Assembly: GCF_052324685.1 (NCBI RefSeq)
Contig: NC_135224.1
Span: 20,113,412-20,177,411, forward strand
Origin: Brachyhypopomus gauderio
Lineage: Eukaryota; Chordata; Actinopteri; Gymnotiformes; Hypopomidae
DNA length: 64,000 nt
Direction: 5' to 3'
The notes below the pieces were generated by a model. The model saw nothing but the letters and a program-made list of their open reading frames with translations. It was not told the origin of the DNA and did not search any database. Positions 39,527 through 51,401 of this stretch are shown one piece after another (the first letter of the stretch is position 1; every line of letters begins with the position of its first letter). Made by a program: the position numbers and the translations under genes.

Positions 39527-39887
39527 TCTAGTCACGAGTCTTTAGGCTGGAGTCCAAGTCTAGTCACAAGTCTTTAGGCTGGAGTCCAAGTCTAGTCACT
39601 AGTCTTTTGGCTGGAGTCCAAGTCTAGTCACGAGTCTTTAGGCTGGAGTCCAAGTCTAGTCACAAGTCTTTTGGCTGGAGTCCAAGTCTAGACACGAGTC
39701 TTTAGGCTGGAGTCCAAGTCTAGTCCCTAGTCTTTTGGCTGGAGTCCAAGTCTACACATGAGTCTTTAGGCTGGAGTCCAAGTCTAGTCACGAGTCTTTT
39801 GGCTGGAGTCCAAGTCTAGTCACGAGTCTTTAGGCTGGAGTCCAAGTCTAGTCATGAGTCTTTTGTCTGGAGTCCATGTCTAGTCAT
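39527..39887. repeat. 32-bp minisatellite, about 11 copies
   Basis: Units begin AGGCTGGAGTCCAAGTCTAG and end with CACGAGTCTTT or CACTAGTCTTTT variants. Confidence 0.94.
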
Positions 39888-40617
39888 GAATCTATAAAAT
39901 GTCAATGGTTGTTTTTATGTTTGTTTAAAAGTGGCTACTAAGTTAATTTGGGATTGGGGATATGCTAGCTGAAATGACAGCGTCACGAGATAAGAAAGTA
40001 TTATTTCTGTAACACGCACACAGCGCCTGGATAACGGACCGACTCTTATTGTTAGTCTGAGACGAGTTGAGAGTCTTTAGGGACGAGTGCCCATCTCTGA
40101 CACACACACACACACACACACTCATCAATCCAGTGTGTCCTGCCCCTGCCCTCAGTCTCCCCCTTCTGCACAAACTAGCGTCTGTCGCCATCCCAGCTGA
40201 TGGTGATCTAGTGGAGACAGCCAATCAGGAGATGTGTAGGTCTGACCGTGAGCCAATCAGGAGATGTGTAGGTCTGACCGTGAACACCTGGCCCCAATCA
40301 TTCATACATGTGGGGCCTAACACAATGGAAAAAGGTACAAGGGCTGTTGGAGTAGTGCAATTATACACTAAAAAGGAAAAAAGTGATTTCACACACAGAG
40401 ACCTATTGTACACACTGAGACAAGCTGTGAAAAAGAAGATGAGAGAATTACACCAGACCCAGAACAAATGGATTACCCATCATGCACAGAGCTGGGGTGA
40501 GCAGTTGGGCCGCCTTTGTCATAGCGCCTCCCAGAGGGTGACCTGAGCGCTGACTGGCACTTCATTACAGAGGTGTGGGGTCTGTGAGGCGTGTGGAGCC
40601 GCTGCTTGTCACCGCTG

Positions 40618-40640
40618 GGGGGGGGGGGGGGGGGGGGGGG
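40618..40640. repeat. G homopolymer run
   Basis: An uninterrupted run of about 22 G. Similar C or G runs occur at 18112-18127, 20565-20586, 51560-51578 and 62789-62808. Their lengths are likely to be imprecise in an assembly. Confidence 0.9.
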
Positions 40641-40953
40641 TTTCAGAGAATAATGTCACGGACCGTATCCAATCACGGCAGAGCACGGGTGTGAAGAAAG
40701 CCGACCTTTAGTGAGCAGATACCAGCATCAGACAAGCAAAGGTCCACAGACAGCCCCCCCCCAACCTCAAAAAAGCAAGCACGGAGATGCAAATGTGTTC
40801 AGCAGGTTAATGAAGTTCATTCTAACCAAGTTCACTCAAACCAAGTTCACTCAAACCAAGTTCACTCAAACCAAGTTCCTAGTACCAAGTACAAAAATGT
40901 AGGCAAAAAAGGAGCAAGGATTAAAAAAAAAAACACAGCATACCGGGGTCTAT

Positions 40954-42410
40954 ACTGGGAGGTTTAGTGTTACATATCTCACTATACTAGGAGGTTTAGT
41001 GTTACATATCTCATAGTACTGGGAGGTTTAGTGTTACATATCTCATAGTACTGGGAGGTTTAGTGTTACATATCTCATTATACTGGGAGGTTTAGTGTTA
41101 CATATCTCATTGTACTGGGAGGTTTAGTGTTACATATCTCATTATACTGGGAGGTTTAGTGTTACATATCTCACTATACTGGGAGGTTTAGTGTTACATA
41201 TCTCATTATACTGGGAGGTTTAGTATTACATATCTCACTATACTGGGAGGTTTAGTATTACATATCTCACTATACTGGGAGGTTTAGTATTACATATCTC
41301 ATTATACTGGGAGGTTTAGTATTACATATCTCATTATACTGGGAGGTTTAGTGTTACATATCTCATTATACTGGGAGGTTTAGTGTTACATATCTCACTA
41401 TACTGGGAGGTTTAGTGTTACATATCTCATTATACTGGGAGGTTTAGTATTACATATCTCACTATACTGGGAGGTTTAGTATTACATATCTCACTATACT
41501 GGGAGGTTTAGTATTACATATCTCATTATACTGGGAGGTTTAGTATTACATATTTCATTATACTGGGAGGTTTAGTGTTACATATCTCACTATACTAGGA
41601 GGTTTAATATTACATATCTCATTATACTGGGAGGTTTAGTGTTACATATCTCATTATACTGGGAGGTTTAGTGTTACATATCTCACTATACTGGGAGGTT
41701 TAGTGTTACATATCTCATTATACTGGGAGCTTTAGTATTACATATCTCACTATACTGGGAGGTTTAGTATTACATATCTCACTATACTGGGAGGTTTAGT
41801 ATTACATATCTCATTATACTGGGAGGTTTAGTGTTACATATCTCACTATACTGGGAGGTTTAGTGTTACATATCTCATTATACTGGGAGGTTTAGTATTA
41901 CATATCTCACTATACTGGGAGGTTTAGTATTACATATCTCACTATACTGGGAGGTTTAGTATTACATATCTCATTATACTGGGAGGTTTAGTATTACATA
42001 TCTCATTATACTGGGAGGTTTAGTGTTACATATCTCACTATACTAGGAGGTTTAATATTACATATCTCATTATACTGGGAGGTTTAGTGTTACATATCTC
42101 ATTATACTGGGAGGTTTAGTGTTACATATCTCACTATACTGGGAGGTTTAGTGTTACATATCTCATTATACTGGGAGCTTTAGTATTACATATCTCACTA
42201 TACTGGGAGGTTTAGTATTACATATCTCATTATACTGGGAGCTTTAGTGTTACATATCTCACTATACTGGGAGCTTTAGTGTTACATATCTCACTATACT
42301 GGGAGGTTTAGTGTTACATATCTCACTATACTGGGAGGTTTAGTGCTGCATATCTCACTATACTGGGAGGTTTAGTATTACATATCTCACTATACTGGGA
42401 GGTTTAATCC
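40954..42410. repeat. 32-bp minisatellite, about 45 copies, with higher-order structure
   Basis: Units begin CTGGGAGGTTTAGTGTTACA and end TATCTCACTATA. A marked variant (CTAGGAGGTTTAATATTAC) recurs exactly 448 bp apart (14 units), pointing to a block duplication. Stop codons are frequent in the units, so no long ORF arises. Confidence 0.96.
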
Positions 42411-42701
42411 CTATACTGGGAGGTGTTTCTGTGGATGGACCAGGTCCAGATTATTCCCACATAGTCAGGCATTGTGTTCCTGAGTCTTGACTTAACAAAG
42501 TTTCATTTACACTATTGCATGATTGTCCTAATGTGCTTCTGATCTACAGTCTTCTGATTTTGTTTATTAGGGCCTTCTCCGTATATGACCTTTGCCCCTG
42601 CCAGTTTGTAATATTTTCTGAAACATGTGATTTTGTCTTCCAAGCTGCTGTTTGTGTAGTTAAGGGGCTTTTCAAATACCTGTAATCTTCCACCACCTCC
42701 C

Positions 42702-43050
42702 TGTCACGAGTCCCCTTCCCCTCCGCTGGGCAGCGGCGTCGTCCGCGTGGATGTTTGTTTTGGTTCTGTTCTGTTGCACATTCTTGTCAATTTTGGTTTT
42801 TGTCCCTCATCGGTTCATGGTGGTGGCTCGGCACGTGTGGTTCGGCGTGTGTGTTAATACGACTTTGTATCATTTCTTTTTTAAGCTCTTTGTACTTGTT
42901 TGACCCATTGTTGGTCGTTAACGTTACATTGGCTACTTTTGTTACCGTGAGTGCATTTTTATGTTCGGTTTAGTTTTCGTTCATTAACGCTTCGGTTGGA
43001 GGCTCGCGCTTGCTTCCTCCTGTTCTCTTGCACATTGTATGCGCGTGACA
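42702..43050. mobile_element. Possible solo LTR or inverted-repeat element
   Basis: Starts TGTCACG and ends CGTGACA, with a pyrimidine-rich start and T-rich interior like the LTR at 56014. No target-site duplication was found, so the ends are uncertain. Confidence 0.4.
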
Positions 43051-43583
43051 GTCCAATTAATGTTTTTTTATGTGGTTTAATTTATCTTCATGCATGATTT
43101 GGTAAGAACATCAGGCTGTTGGGCTGTAAACCTCGATTCACTTCACATCGTAATTTTGTTGTTCCACATTTTGAAACAAATAGGCCTACTGGCCACTGAA
43201 TGTTAAACTGAATGTCCTGATAGGCGCTCAAGAGACAATAGTACGTAGTGAACCAGTTGCACTGCATGCTCTGCTTTACTGGAACCACTCTTGGTCACTG
43301 GTTGTGCCTGTGCACACATGAACAGCTCTGATGTTCATTCCTTTATATCTATTGAAGAACTAACACAATTACTGACGCATGCAGTTCAACTGTCGTTTTT
43401 CGCTTGCAAATTTTAACCCTTATTTGTGAAATACAGAAACGGAAAAACCAAAAGCACTTTGACTCTAGTAAGATTAAATAGCGTCTCACACTTGTGCTTC
43501 AGAATGCTTGACAAATCTTGTATTTATAGTGACACTACAGCAGGGTTGATCTTCTAGTCTGATCTTCTAGTGCGATCCACTTC

Positions 43584-44199
43584 CAGGCCCGTAGCCAGCA
43601 TTGTGATGGGGGGGATCTTTTTCCCCCAAAAGTGGACTTCATGTGGCTCTCTACTCCAATGCCCCCTAAATACACGAGAGCACTTCAAACCTTTTAATTT
43701 ACACATATTTTATTCATTATAAACAAGGTTGCCAACTTTTCAAAATCACTAGGACTGAGATTTGATTTGGGGGTGGGGGGGTGTGTCAAACGTTGTTATG
43801 TCTTATATGTTTCATCTATGCTGCGCCTAAAGCGATCGATCGCCAGTGGTTGGCGCCAGAGTGAACTAGTAACTCATTGAATCAAAGATTTAGATCGGAG
43901 ATAAATAAACTAGATTTTTTTTTCAGCGTGAGAAATCGGATGTATGGTGTGTGAGCGTGTGAAGACAGTCAAATGCATGTGTCTTACGCTCATTGCGTGA
44001 GAGTTGGCAACACTGTTATAAGTTTGTTGTGAGTCTGTTGTTGCTGTCCTTATTTGTTCGTCTGTATATTCACCGGAGATTAACAATTCATTAATTGAAT
44101 AGCCTACCTATCTTGAGGGGCATGTGTGTACGGAGGGAGGGTGCGGGGGTTGGGGGGGGGATCGAACAAACCCTTCGATCCCCCCTGGCTACGGGCCTG
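43584..44199. mobile_element. Non-autonomous DNA transposon, 15-bp perfect TIRs and ACTTC target duplication
   Basis: CAGGCCCGTAGCCAG at the left end is exactly inverted at the right end. ACTTC directly flanks both sides (43579-43583 and 44200-44204). Length 616 bp, no transposase. CAGG-type ends and a 5-bp duplication suggest a hAT-related superfamily. Confidence 0.85.
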
Positions 44200-44204
44200 A
44201 CTTC

Positions 44205-45640
44205 TGAGCTGCTCTAACATGTTAGATGTCCTGCACGGGTATCTGACCACACCTCCAGTCATCGTCGTGCGTGGGCCAGGGAGCATTTATGCTGGACGGG
44301 GGACCAGTGGGCCTCAGTGCTGTTCACTGATGAAAAGTCAATTCACGTTGAGCAGAAATGATGGACGCCAACAATGTCGGAGACGTTAAGGAGAGCGCTA
44401 CGATGTCGGAGACGTCAAGGAGAGCGCTACAATGTTGGAGACGTCGAGGAGAGCGCTACGATGTTGGAGACGTCGAGGAGAGGGCAACGATGTTGGAGAC
44501 GTCGAGGAGAGCGCTACAATGTTGGAGACGTCGAGGAGAGGGCTACGATGTCGGAGACGTCAAGGAGAGCGCTACGATGTTGGAGACGTCGAGGAGAGCG
44601 CTACGATGTTGGAGACGTCGAGGAGAGCACTACGATGTTGGAGACGTAGAGGAGAGCGCAACGATGTTGGAGACGTCGAGGAGAGCACTACGATGTTGGA
44701 GACGTCGAGGAGAGCGCTACGATGTTGGAGACGTCGAGGAGAGCGCAACGATGTTGGAGACGTCGAGGAGAGCACTACGATGTTGGAGACGTCGAGGAGA
44801 GCGCTACGATGTTGGAGACGTCGAGGAGAGCGCAAAGATGTTGGAGACGTCGAGGAGAGCACTACGATGTTGGAGACGTCGAGGAGAGCGCTACGATGTT
44901 GGCAACATCAAGGAGAGCAGTACGATGTTGGAGACGTTGAGGAGATCGCTACGATGTTGGAGACGTCGAGGAGAGCGCTACGATGTTGGCAACATCGAGG
45001 AGAGCGCTACGGTGTTGGAGACGTCGAGGAGAGCGCTACGATGTTGGAGACGTCGAGGAGAGCGCTACGATGTCGGAGACGTCAAGGAGAGCGCTACGAT
45101 GTTGGAGACGTCAAGGAGAGCGCTACAATGTCGGAGACGTCAAGGAGAGCGCTACGCATCAGCCGGTGCTGTCAGCAGATGAGCCTGTGGTGGTGGTGGT
45201 GATGGTGTAGGTGTGTCTAATCAATACAGAACTGCCCTACACTTTGTGAATGGTAGTGACAAGCCCACACTACTTGAATAGCATAATTTGTCTAGTCATT
45301 GTGTCTTTGCAGGAACAACACAGGCCTCATTTCTTCATAGATGGATGATATGCTCCAACTTGAGGTCACATGATTAGGGAACGGCTGCTGGAAACAGGGG
45401 TTCCTCAGATGTTGCGACCTGCACTTTCTCCAGACCTGAATCCCATAGAAAACCTACAGGATCTGCCGAGTCACTGTGTAGAGGTTCATAACTCTGAACC
45501 CCAGAACCTCATTAACCTGAGGGTCCTTCAAGAAGAGTGGGACACCATGAATCAGCAGACAATAAGTCGACTTGTGAAGAGCACGACATGTCGTAGTCAA
45601 GCTGTAATTGATGCTCAAGGTCACATGACAAGTTATTGAG
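44205..45640 (+). pseudogene. Tc1/mariner transposase relic, split by an internal minisatellite
   Basis: The upstream piece reads WAREHLCWTGDQWASVLFTDE, the Tc1 block with the first catalytic Asp (FTDE). The downstream piece (about 45412-45640) reads LSPDLNPIENLQDL, containing the catalytic Glu of NPIE, then LQEEWDTMNQQTISRLVKS and a C-terminal SQAVIDAQGHMTSY, all typical of Tc1 transposases. Between them the codons for the WRRRGERY block have expanded into a 29-bp array. After the array, a degenerate stretch with stops and frame changes replaces the QDNARPH block of the second catalytic Asp. No intact frame and no clear terminal inverted repeats remain. Confidence 0.85.
44369..45154 (+). repeat. 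29-bp minisatellite, about 27 copies, derived from transposase codons
   Basis: Units of the form GATGTTGGAGACGTCGAGG plus AGAGCGCTAC. One frame of the unit encodes CWRRRGERY, the conserved Tc1 block expected at this point of the flanking transposase relic. All three forward frames are open (up to 274 codons), an effect of the repeat. Confidence 0.95.
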
Positions 45641-45654
45641 ACATTGACATTTTT

Positions 45655-47070
45655 TGTTGGGGTATATCAATACATTTTGAGGTGAAAATCACTATTGCAT
45701 GCTTCTACTTAAACGCTCTACATTCATGATGTAATACCACTGTAGTGTGAACGTTGCATTTTCCACAAAACATATTTTTCATATATTGTCAATTTTTACG
45801 TTTTTCGTATTGCACTCGAAAGCCAAATATCTTTTAAAAAAATAACTTTTTGTGAGTAGTGTATTTTCTATGCTCAGAAATAAAATAAAAATAAAAACTT
45901 TTTATCTGAAATTTCACAGCTGGGATTTAAAAGTGTCTGTAGTCTAGTTACACAACCACCATTCCCTCAGGTTTCCAAAATATTGGACCTCCACACACAC
46001 GGATGTAAGAAGTTCTGTCTGAAGATTCGTAAAATGCAAACTCGCGACAGTAAAAGAAAACACAATGATACGCAGCTCATTCTTGTAGGTCATTTCTTCC
46101 TTCACCCACAGGCACAGACTGTGGTGAAAATAACTCCCTGTGGAGAAACATTTGTATTGTTCTTTTCCATTATTTTGTTTCTTCATTTTTTTACTGTCGT
46201 AACCTTTATGTATGTTAATTTATATACATAATTAAAACACTTAGTTTTAAAATAACAACAACAACCACCGCTGCTTGGTAACAGCTTTATTGTTGCTAAC
46301 TGACGTGTAAATCTTTGCAAATATCACCGAAAACGCCTCAACCTGTTCACCCCATCCACCGCCATCCTGACCCATGCTTCCAAAACACACAAAACTCCCA
46401 GCATGCACTTCTCACAGACCTGAACACAGTGAGGTCAGAGTTGTTCCCACAAATCAGCAGCACACTTCTCCACAGCCTCGCCTCACGCTCCTTTACATCA
46501 GATAATCAGAGCATGCCGTTCTGGTCCGACAGCTGCGGTTTGCTATTTTCCTCTCAGTTTATTTTCATAAAGCTGCTCGCTGCAATGGTCCGGTTTTTTT
46601 TATTTTTTTATGTGTGTTGTTTTCCTTACGTGGCAAAGCCGGAAGAAAAGTCCTCTGATTGTGTACAAATGGAATCGCAAACGCAGCGTTTGATCTCTGG
46701 TGTATGAAGGCGACGTTATTTATCTTCTGCGTGACATTCAGCAAAAAGTCAACAAATCCCCAAGCGGCAGGCCACAGGCGGCCGGCTTTTCGCGAGCAGG
46801 GACACGCGACCATCAGGGATGAAGGCTAAATCCCTCCGGCCCGGCTGCACGTGCGTCAGCGTGCGTCCTGTAAGGCAGAAATGTGCTTTTGGAGCTTCTG
46901 CTCATCCTGGAGGGATCACGGAACTGGGAAATCAGTGTGAGGGGTGGAATCCCAGTACATAAAGACCAGTGCTAACTCATGGCACTTCAAGGGCACCAGC
47001 GTGACTACAGCACCAATGGTGACAATGTTGGTCCAGCGCGGTTGGTGAGAGGCTAGTGAGAGGTTAGTGA
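45655..47070. other. Intergenic, no gene seen
   Basis: AT-rich sequence following the Tc1 relic. The 130-codon plus-strand frame at 46315-46707 has no recognisable motif and no supporting splice or promoter signals. Confidence 0.5.
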
Positions 47071-47081
47071 GAGGTTAGTGA

Positions 47082-47301
47082 CCCACCAGGTCGTAGTGAA
47101 CCACCGGGCTGTAGTGACCCACCGGGTCGTAGTGAACCACCGGGCTGTAGTGACCCACCGGGTCGTAGTGACCCACCAGGTAGTAGTGACCCACCAGGTC
47201 GTAGTGAACCACCGGGCTGTAGTGACCCACCAGGCAGTAGTGACCCACCAGGTCGTAGTGAACCACCGGGCTGTAGTGACCCACCAGGCAGTAGTGACCC
47301 A
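47082..47301. repeat. 18-bp minisatellite, about 12 copies
   Basis: Units alternate between AGTGACCCACCAGGTCGT and AGTGAACCACCGGGCTGT forms. The minus strand therefore reads as Gly-Ser-Leu repeats. Confidence 0.93.
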
Positions 47302-47419
47302 CCAGCTCCATCTCGTGCTCCGGCCACCACAGTCCTCAACGTTTCCAGGAAGTCAACACCACACTACAATTTCGGCTGGGGTAGGAGGCCTGTGGAAGAG
47401 GCTGTCCATCAGCGAGACC

Positions 47420-47458
<39 letters not shown>
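47420..47458. repeat. (GT)n microsatellite
   Basis: A GT tract of about 38 bp in intergenic DNA. Confidence 0.93.
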
Positions 47459-47460
<2 letters not shown>

Positions 47461-48771
47461 TTCCCAAAACATGTCATAACACAAAGATCAGTGTAACATG
47501 TTCTTCAAAACAGGATCTCGACAAACAGAGCAGATCAGGGCCAATTTAAGCTCACCGCCTTTCATTGAAACAACACTACAGCAGCAGTCTTTCACAACAG
47601 CCGCCATGCTACCGATTTTCAATTGTTTGGATGCTGGTGGAGGTTCGATAAAGATTTACCAACTCTTCTCTGCATCCTCAGTAACATTAGAAATGAGCCT
47701 GGCGAAAAGAATCCAGCAAACCTCGCACAAAAAACGCATGAGCCATCTAGCCAGTTAACATCAATGCTGATTAATAATAATTAAAAATATGCTTTTATGA
47801 GTGAATATTACACAGGATCTGTTCTTTGCTTGGTTATGGCCTGCAATCCAATGATTTCAAAAGACAAGACTTGAATGGTTCAGTGTAACCTGTGTGTTGC
47901 TGTAAAGCAGACTATGTACTCGCTGCAGTAGAATCTGGAGGCTTTGCCTGCATTGATTCTGAACTTAAGCAATTCTAATGACCTACTCAGTCGGATTAAA
48001 TTAGCTACATTATGTACATTTCCACAGGTCTTTACAAGCTTTCTCATTACACTGCGCTCAATAGGGAATGTCACACATTAGCAGAGGAAAACACCTGCCC
48101 AGGACACAGTCTGCTCAAGACTCTTCCGCCGTAGCGCAATCGCGAAACTCCCGACCTTTACTTCAAGGTGAACGGGCATAATCCTGCTACTCTGAAACCT
48201 CGCCGTGCGAATACAAGATCAAAACTTACTGGATTGTGCACATTCTTTCCTTTGAACATCGTTTTTAATTAGCTGATGTGTCATTTCTGCAGTCATTTAT
48301 TTAGCATGGGGACAAGTGTGTAATCAAGGCTGTCTACTGAAAGAGAACAAGGTCTTGTGTGAGTGTGTGTTATACATATTTAAATGGTTTAGAGAGTGGC
48401 TGTACATTGTGTATTTGAGTTTGAGTGCTAATTTCCTTGTCATGGTGTGTATGAACTCTAACTTCATTACCAGTCTGGACAGGCACGTCCCAAGTCTGGT
48501 CATCGTGTTAGCTTCACTCATTAGTGAGTGGTTTCAAATTCCACCCAAATGAAGCTGCCACAGGGACAGGAGGACACTTAAACTCAGCAATCTACGACAG
48601 AGGGAGACTGAAAGAGGGAGGAGGGGCTTACCAGAGCAGGGAGGCAACTCTGTGGGCATGTCCCTCCACCAATCAGCTGTAGCAGTGTCTGGAGACAAGG
48701 GACAGCAGGAAGAGAGAGAGAGTGTGTGCACACAGAGCAGTCGTCATCTGATTGGCTTGACATCTTCAGTC

Positions 48772-50085
48772 GTACTCTGAACGTCTTGACGTCTGGTTTC
48801 AGTCATATTCTGAACGTCTTGACGTCTGGTTTCAGTCGGCATCTCATCGTCTTGATGTCTGGTTTCAGTCATCATCAGATCGTCTTGACGTCTAGTTTCA
48901 GTCATCATCTGGGGTGGGTTTCCCGAAACGTTCGTAGTGTTAAGTACTTCTTAACCTCGTACGTTTTATACGAGGTTACGAAGTACTTAGCGCTACGAAC
49001 GTTTCGGGAAACCCACCCCTGATCTTCTTGACGTCTGGTTTCAGTCGGCATCTGAACATCTTGACGTCTGGTTTCAGTCATCATCTGAACGTCTTGACGT
49101 CTGGTTTCAGTCATCATCTGAACGTCTTGACGTCTGGTTTCAGTCGTATTCAGAACGTCTTGATGTCTGGTTTCAGTCGTCATCAGATCATCTTGACGTC
49201 TGGTTTCAGTCATCATCTGATCATCTTGACGTCTGGTTTCAGTCGTATTTTGAACGTCTTGATGTCTGGTTTCAGTCATCATCTGAACATCTTGACGTCT
49301 GGTTTCAGTCGCATTCTGAACGTCTTGACGTCTGGTTTCAGTCGTCATCTGATCATCTTGATGTCTGGTTTCAGTCATAATCAGATCATCTTGATGTCTG
49401 GTTTCAGTCATCATCTCATCATCTTGACGTCTGGTTTCAGTCGGCATCTGAACATCTTGACGTCTGGTTTCAGTCATCATCTGAACGTCTTGACGTCTGG
49501 TTTCAGTCGTATTCTGAACGTCTTGATGTCTGGTTTCAGTCGTCATCAGATCATATTGACGTCTGGTTTCAGTCATCATCTGATCATCTTGACGTCTGGT
49601 TTCAGTCGTATTTTGAACGTCTTGATGTCTGGTTTCAGTCATCATCAGATCATCTTGACGTCTGGTTTCAGTCGTATTTTGAACGTCTTGATGTCTGGTT
49701 TCAGTCATCATCAGATCATCTTGACGTCTGTTTTCAGTCATCATCTGAACGTCTTGACGTCTGGTTTCAGTCGTATTCTGAACGTCTTGATGTCTGGTTT
49801 CAGTCGTCATCAGATCATATTGACGTCTGGTTTCAGTCATCATCTGATCATCTTGACGTCTGGTTTCAGGCGTATTTTGAACGTCTTGATGTCTGGTTTC
49901 AGTCATCATCAGATCATCTTGACGTCTGGTTTCAGTCATCATCTGATCATCTTGACGTCTGGTTTCAGTCATCATCTGAACGTCCTGACGTCTGGTTTCC
50001 ATCGGCATCTGATCGTCTTGACGTCTGGTTTCAGTCATCATCTGATCGTCTTGATGTCTGGTTTGAGTCGGCATCTGATCGTTGT
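48772..50085. repeat. 33-bp minisatellite, about 36 copies, interrupted by a MITE
   Basis: Units of the form GTCTTGACGTCTGGTTTCAG plus TCATCATCTGAAC. As 33 is 11 codons, the minus strand stays open for 401 codons (TETRRQDDQMM units). A 264-bp (8-unit) block is duplicated: the ATTCTGAACG variant occurs at 49511 and 49775. The palindromic element at 48911-49019 sits inside the array. Confidence 0.96.
48911..49019. mobile_element. 109-bp palindromic MITE inside the 33-bp array
   Basis: Two arms of about 50 bp starting GGGGTGGGTTTCCCGAAACG are inverted around a short T/A loop with only a few mismatches. The array sequence resumes in register on the other side. Confidence 0.88.
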
Positions 50086-50099
50086 GTGATCCACTCCTC

Positions 50100-50960
50100 C
50101 CCCCAAACACCCCACCTAACCATAAGTGGTCTTTAACATGGAATAATCAGACTCGGATCTCATAGGCTGCAGATACTGCTGGGATGTTCCCCCTGCCTGG
50201 AGTCCAGAGTTTCTGTGGGTTTACAAGCAGCATGAATATAAACCACATAGTTATTGTGGTTATGAGAGGATGGTTATGGGATTTCGGTGTCACTGAATTA
50301 TGTTCAATAACAGATAGGAAAAAACTGTGAGATAGAAAAGAGTGTATTTTGTACTCATTGTGTTCTGAATCTCGTACTAGTGGCCAGTCATAAATCCCAT
50401 TTTGTTCTTAAGATTACAGCTGTGGTTTCACTGATTATGTGAATGAGAACTATTTTTTATTAGACTGTGTTTGTTTGGTATCACACAAAGATAAATGTGT
50501 GGTCTCAAATATCTTCGATCTTTGCTGGAAGTGAATACATTAATGTTTTGAATAAATTAATTAAAAAACGAAAAAACAAACAAACAGAAAGCCATTGAAG
50601 GTGAGATGTTGATGTAGTTATCTGAGTCTGTTCATCAACTTGGTTAAATGAGATCTCAGCAGGGGTAGATGGGATCAGTCAAGTGAACCAAAATCCCATT
50701 TTGGGCAGCAGAATCTTAAAAAGAAGTGAATCTTTGAGTGGAAAGCAATCAAGAAAGCGACTGTGATTAGAAATAAAATCTGGAATTAATTTGCAGGTAA
50801 AATTGTGTTCAATTACCACAATGAATGTGCTCTGCAAGAATAAACATGTAGCAATGTGTCTGCTAGCATAACTAGAGTAAGTACAAATTTAGAGCCAATT
50901 CACTCCAGGTATAAACACGTGACATAAACATGTACTGTACAATGTCAATAGAAGCTTCAG
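50100..50960. other. Intergenic, no feature seen
   Basis: AT-rich unique sequence with no recognised coding or repeat structure. Confidence 0.5.
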
Positions 50961-50964
50961 TTCA

Positions 50965-51092
50965 ATTCAGTTTGACAGTGGCTCTTATCCAGGGCGACTT
51001 ACATGCATTTCCCACTATGACGGCATTTGTGCTACGTGGGAATCAAACTCGTGACCTTGGAGTTGTGCTCTTTGCGCCTTACCAGCTATAGC
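50965..51092 (-). mobile_element. tRNA-derived SINE fragment
   Basis: The plus strand has CTTATCCAGGGCGACTTACA, a segment common in fish repeats. It is followed by a reverse-complement tRNA-like head with a B-box-like GAGTTTGATTCCC and an A-box-like TAGCTGGTAAGGCGC on the minus strand. A related, older copy appears at about 57755-57895. Confidence 0.5.
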
Positions 51093-51329
51093 AGGACGTG
51101 TAAGTATTATATAAAGACAAGAAAGTGAAAGAACCTCCAACGATCAAGCTGATCAACACTTCAAGGCACAACGAACACCCGTAAACGTGGGCGAAGGCTG
51201 AACATGCGAAGGCCACGCCCCTCAACGTGCACAACGTTCTGTGCATCACAGCATGACGTAACTTCCTTTAACACAAAGACCCACCAAAACGTAGATACTT
51301 TACTGATCCCGAATGAAATTTAGCATAAT

Positions 51330-51401
51330 CGACCCCGGCGTGATTTGAACACGCAACCTTCTGAGCTGGAGTCAGACGCGCGACCGTTGCACCACGAGGT
51401 C
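51330..51401 (-). tRNA. tRNA-Trp (CCA)-like, 72 nt, possibly a SINE head
   Basis: The minus strand folds as a full cloverleaf: acceptor stem GACCTCG/CGGGGTC (one G-U pair), D stem GTGC/GCGC, anticodon stem TCTGA/TCAGA with loop CTCCAGC (anticodon CCA), and T stem GCGTG/CACGC with loop TTCAAAT. It differs from the vertebrate tRNA-Trp I know at about five positions, leaving all stems paired. No TTTT terminator follows within about 30 bp. Instead the downstream sequence (AAATTTCATTCGGGATCAGT then AAAGTATCTA) resembles a fish LINE 3' tail, so a tRNA-headed retroposon is a serious alternative. Confidence 0.62.

Noticed and set aside
46315..46707. 130-codon plus-strand ORF
   Set aside because: No recognisable motif, low-complexity hydrophobic T-rich end, and no regulatory context.
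48905..50110. 401- and 353-codon ORFs with an 11-residue repeat
   Set aside because: The 33-bp minisatellite has an 11-codon period; no start context, conserved domain or splice support.
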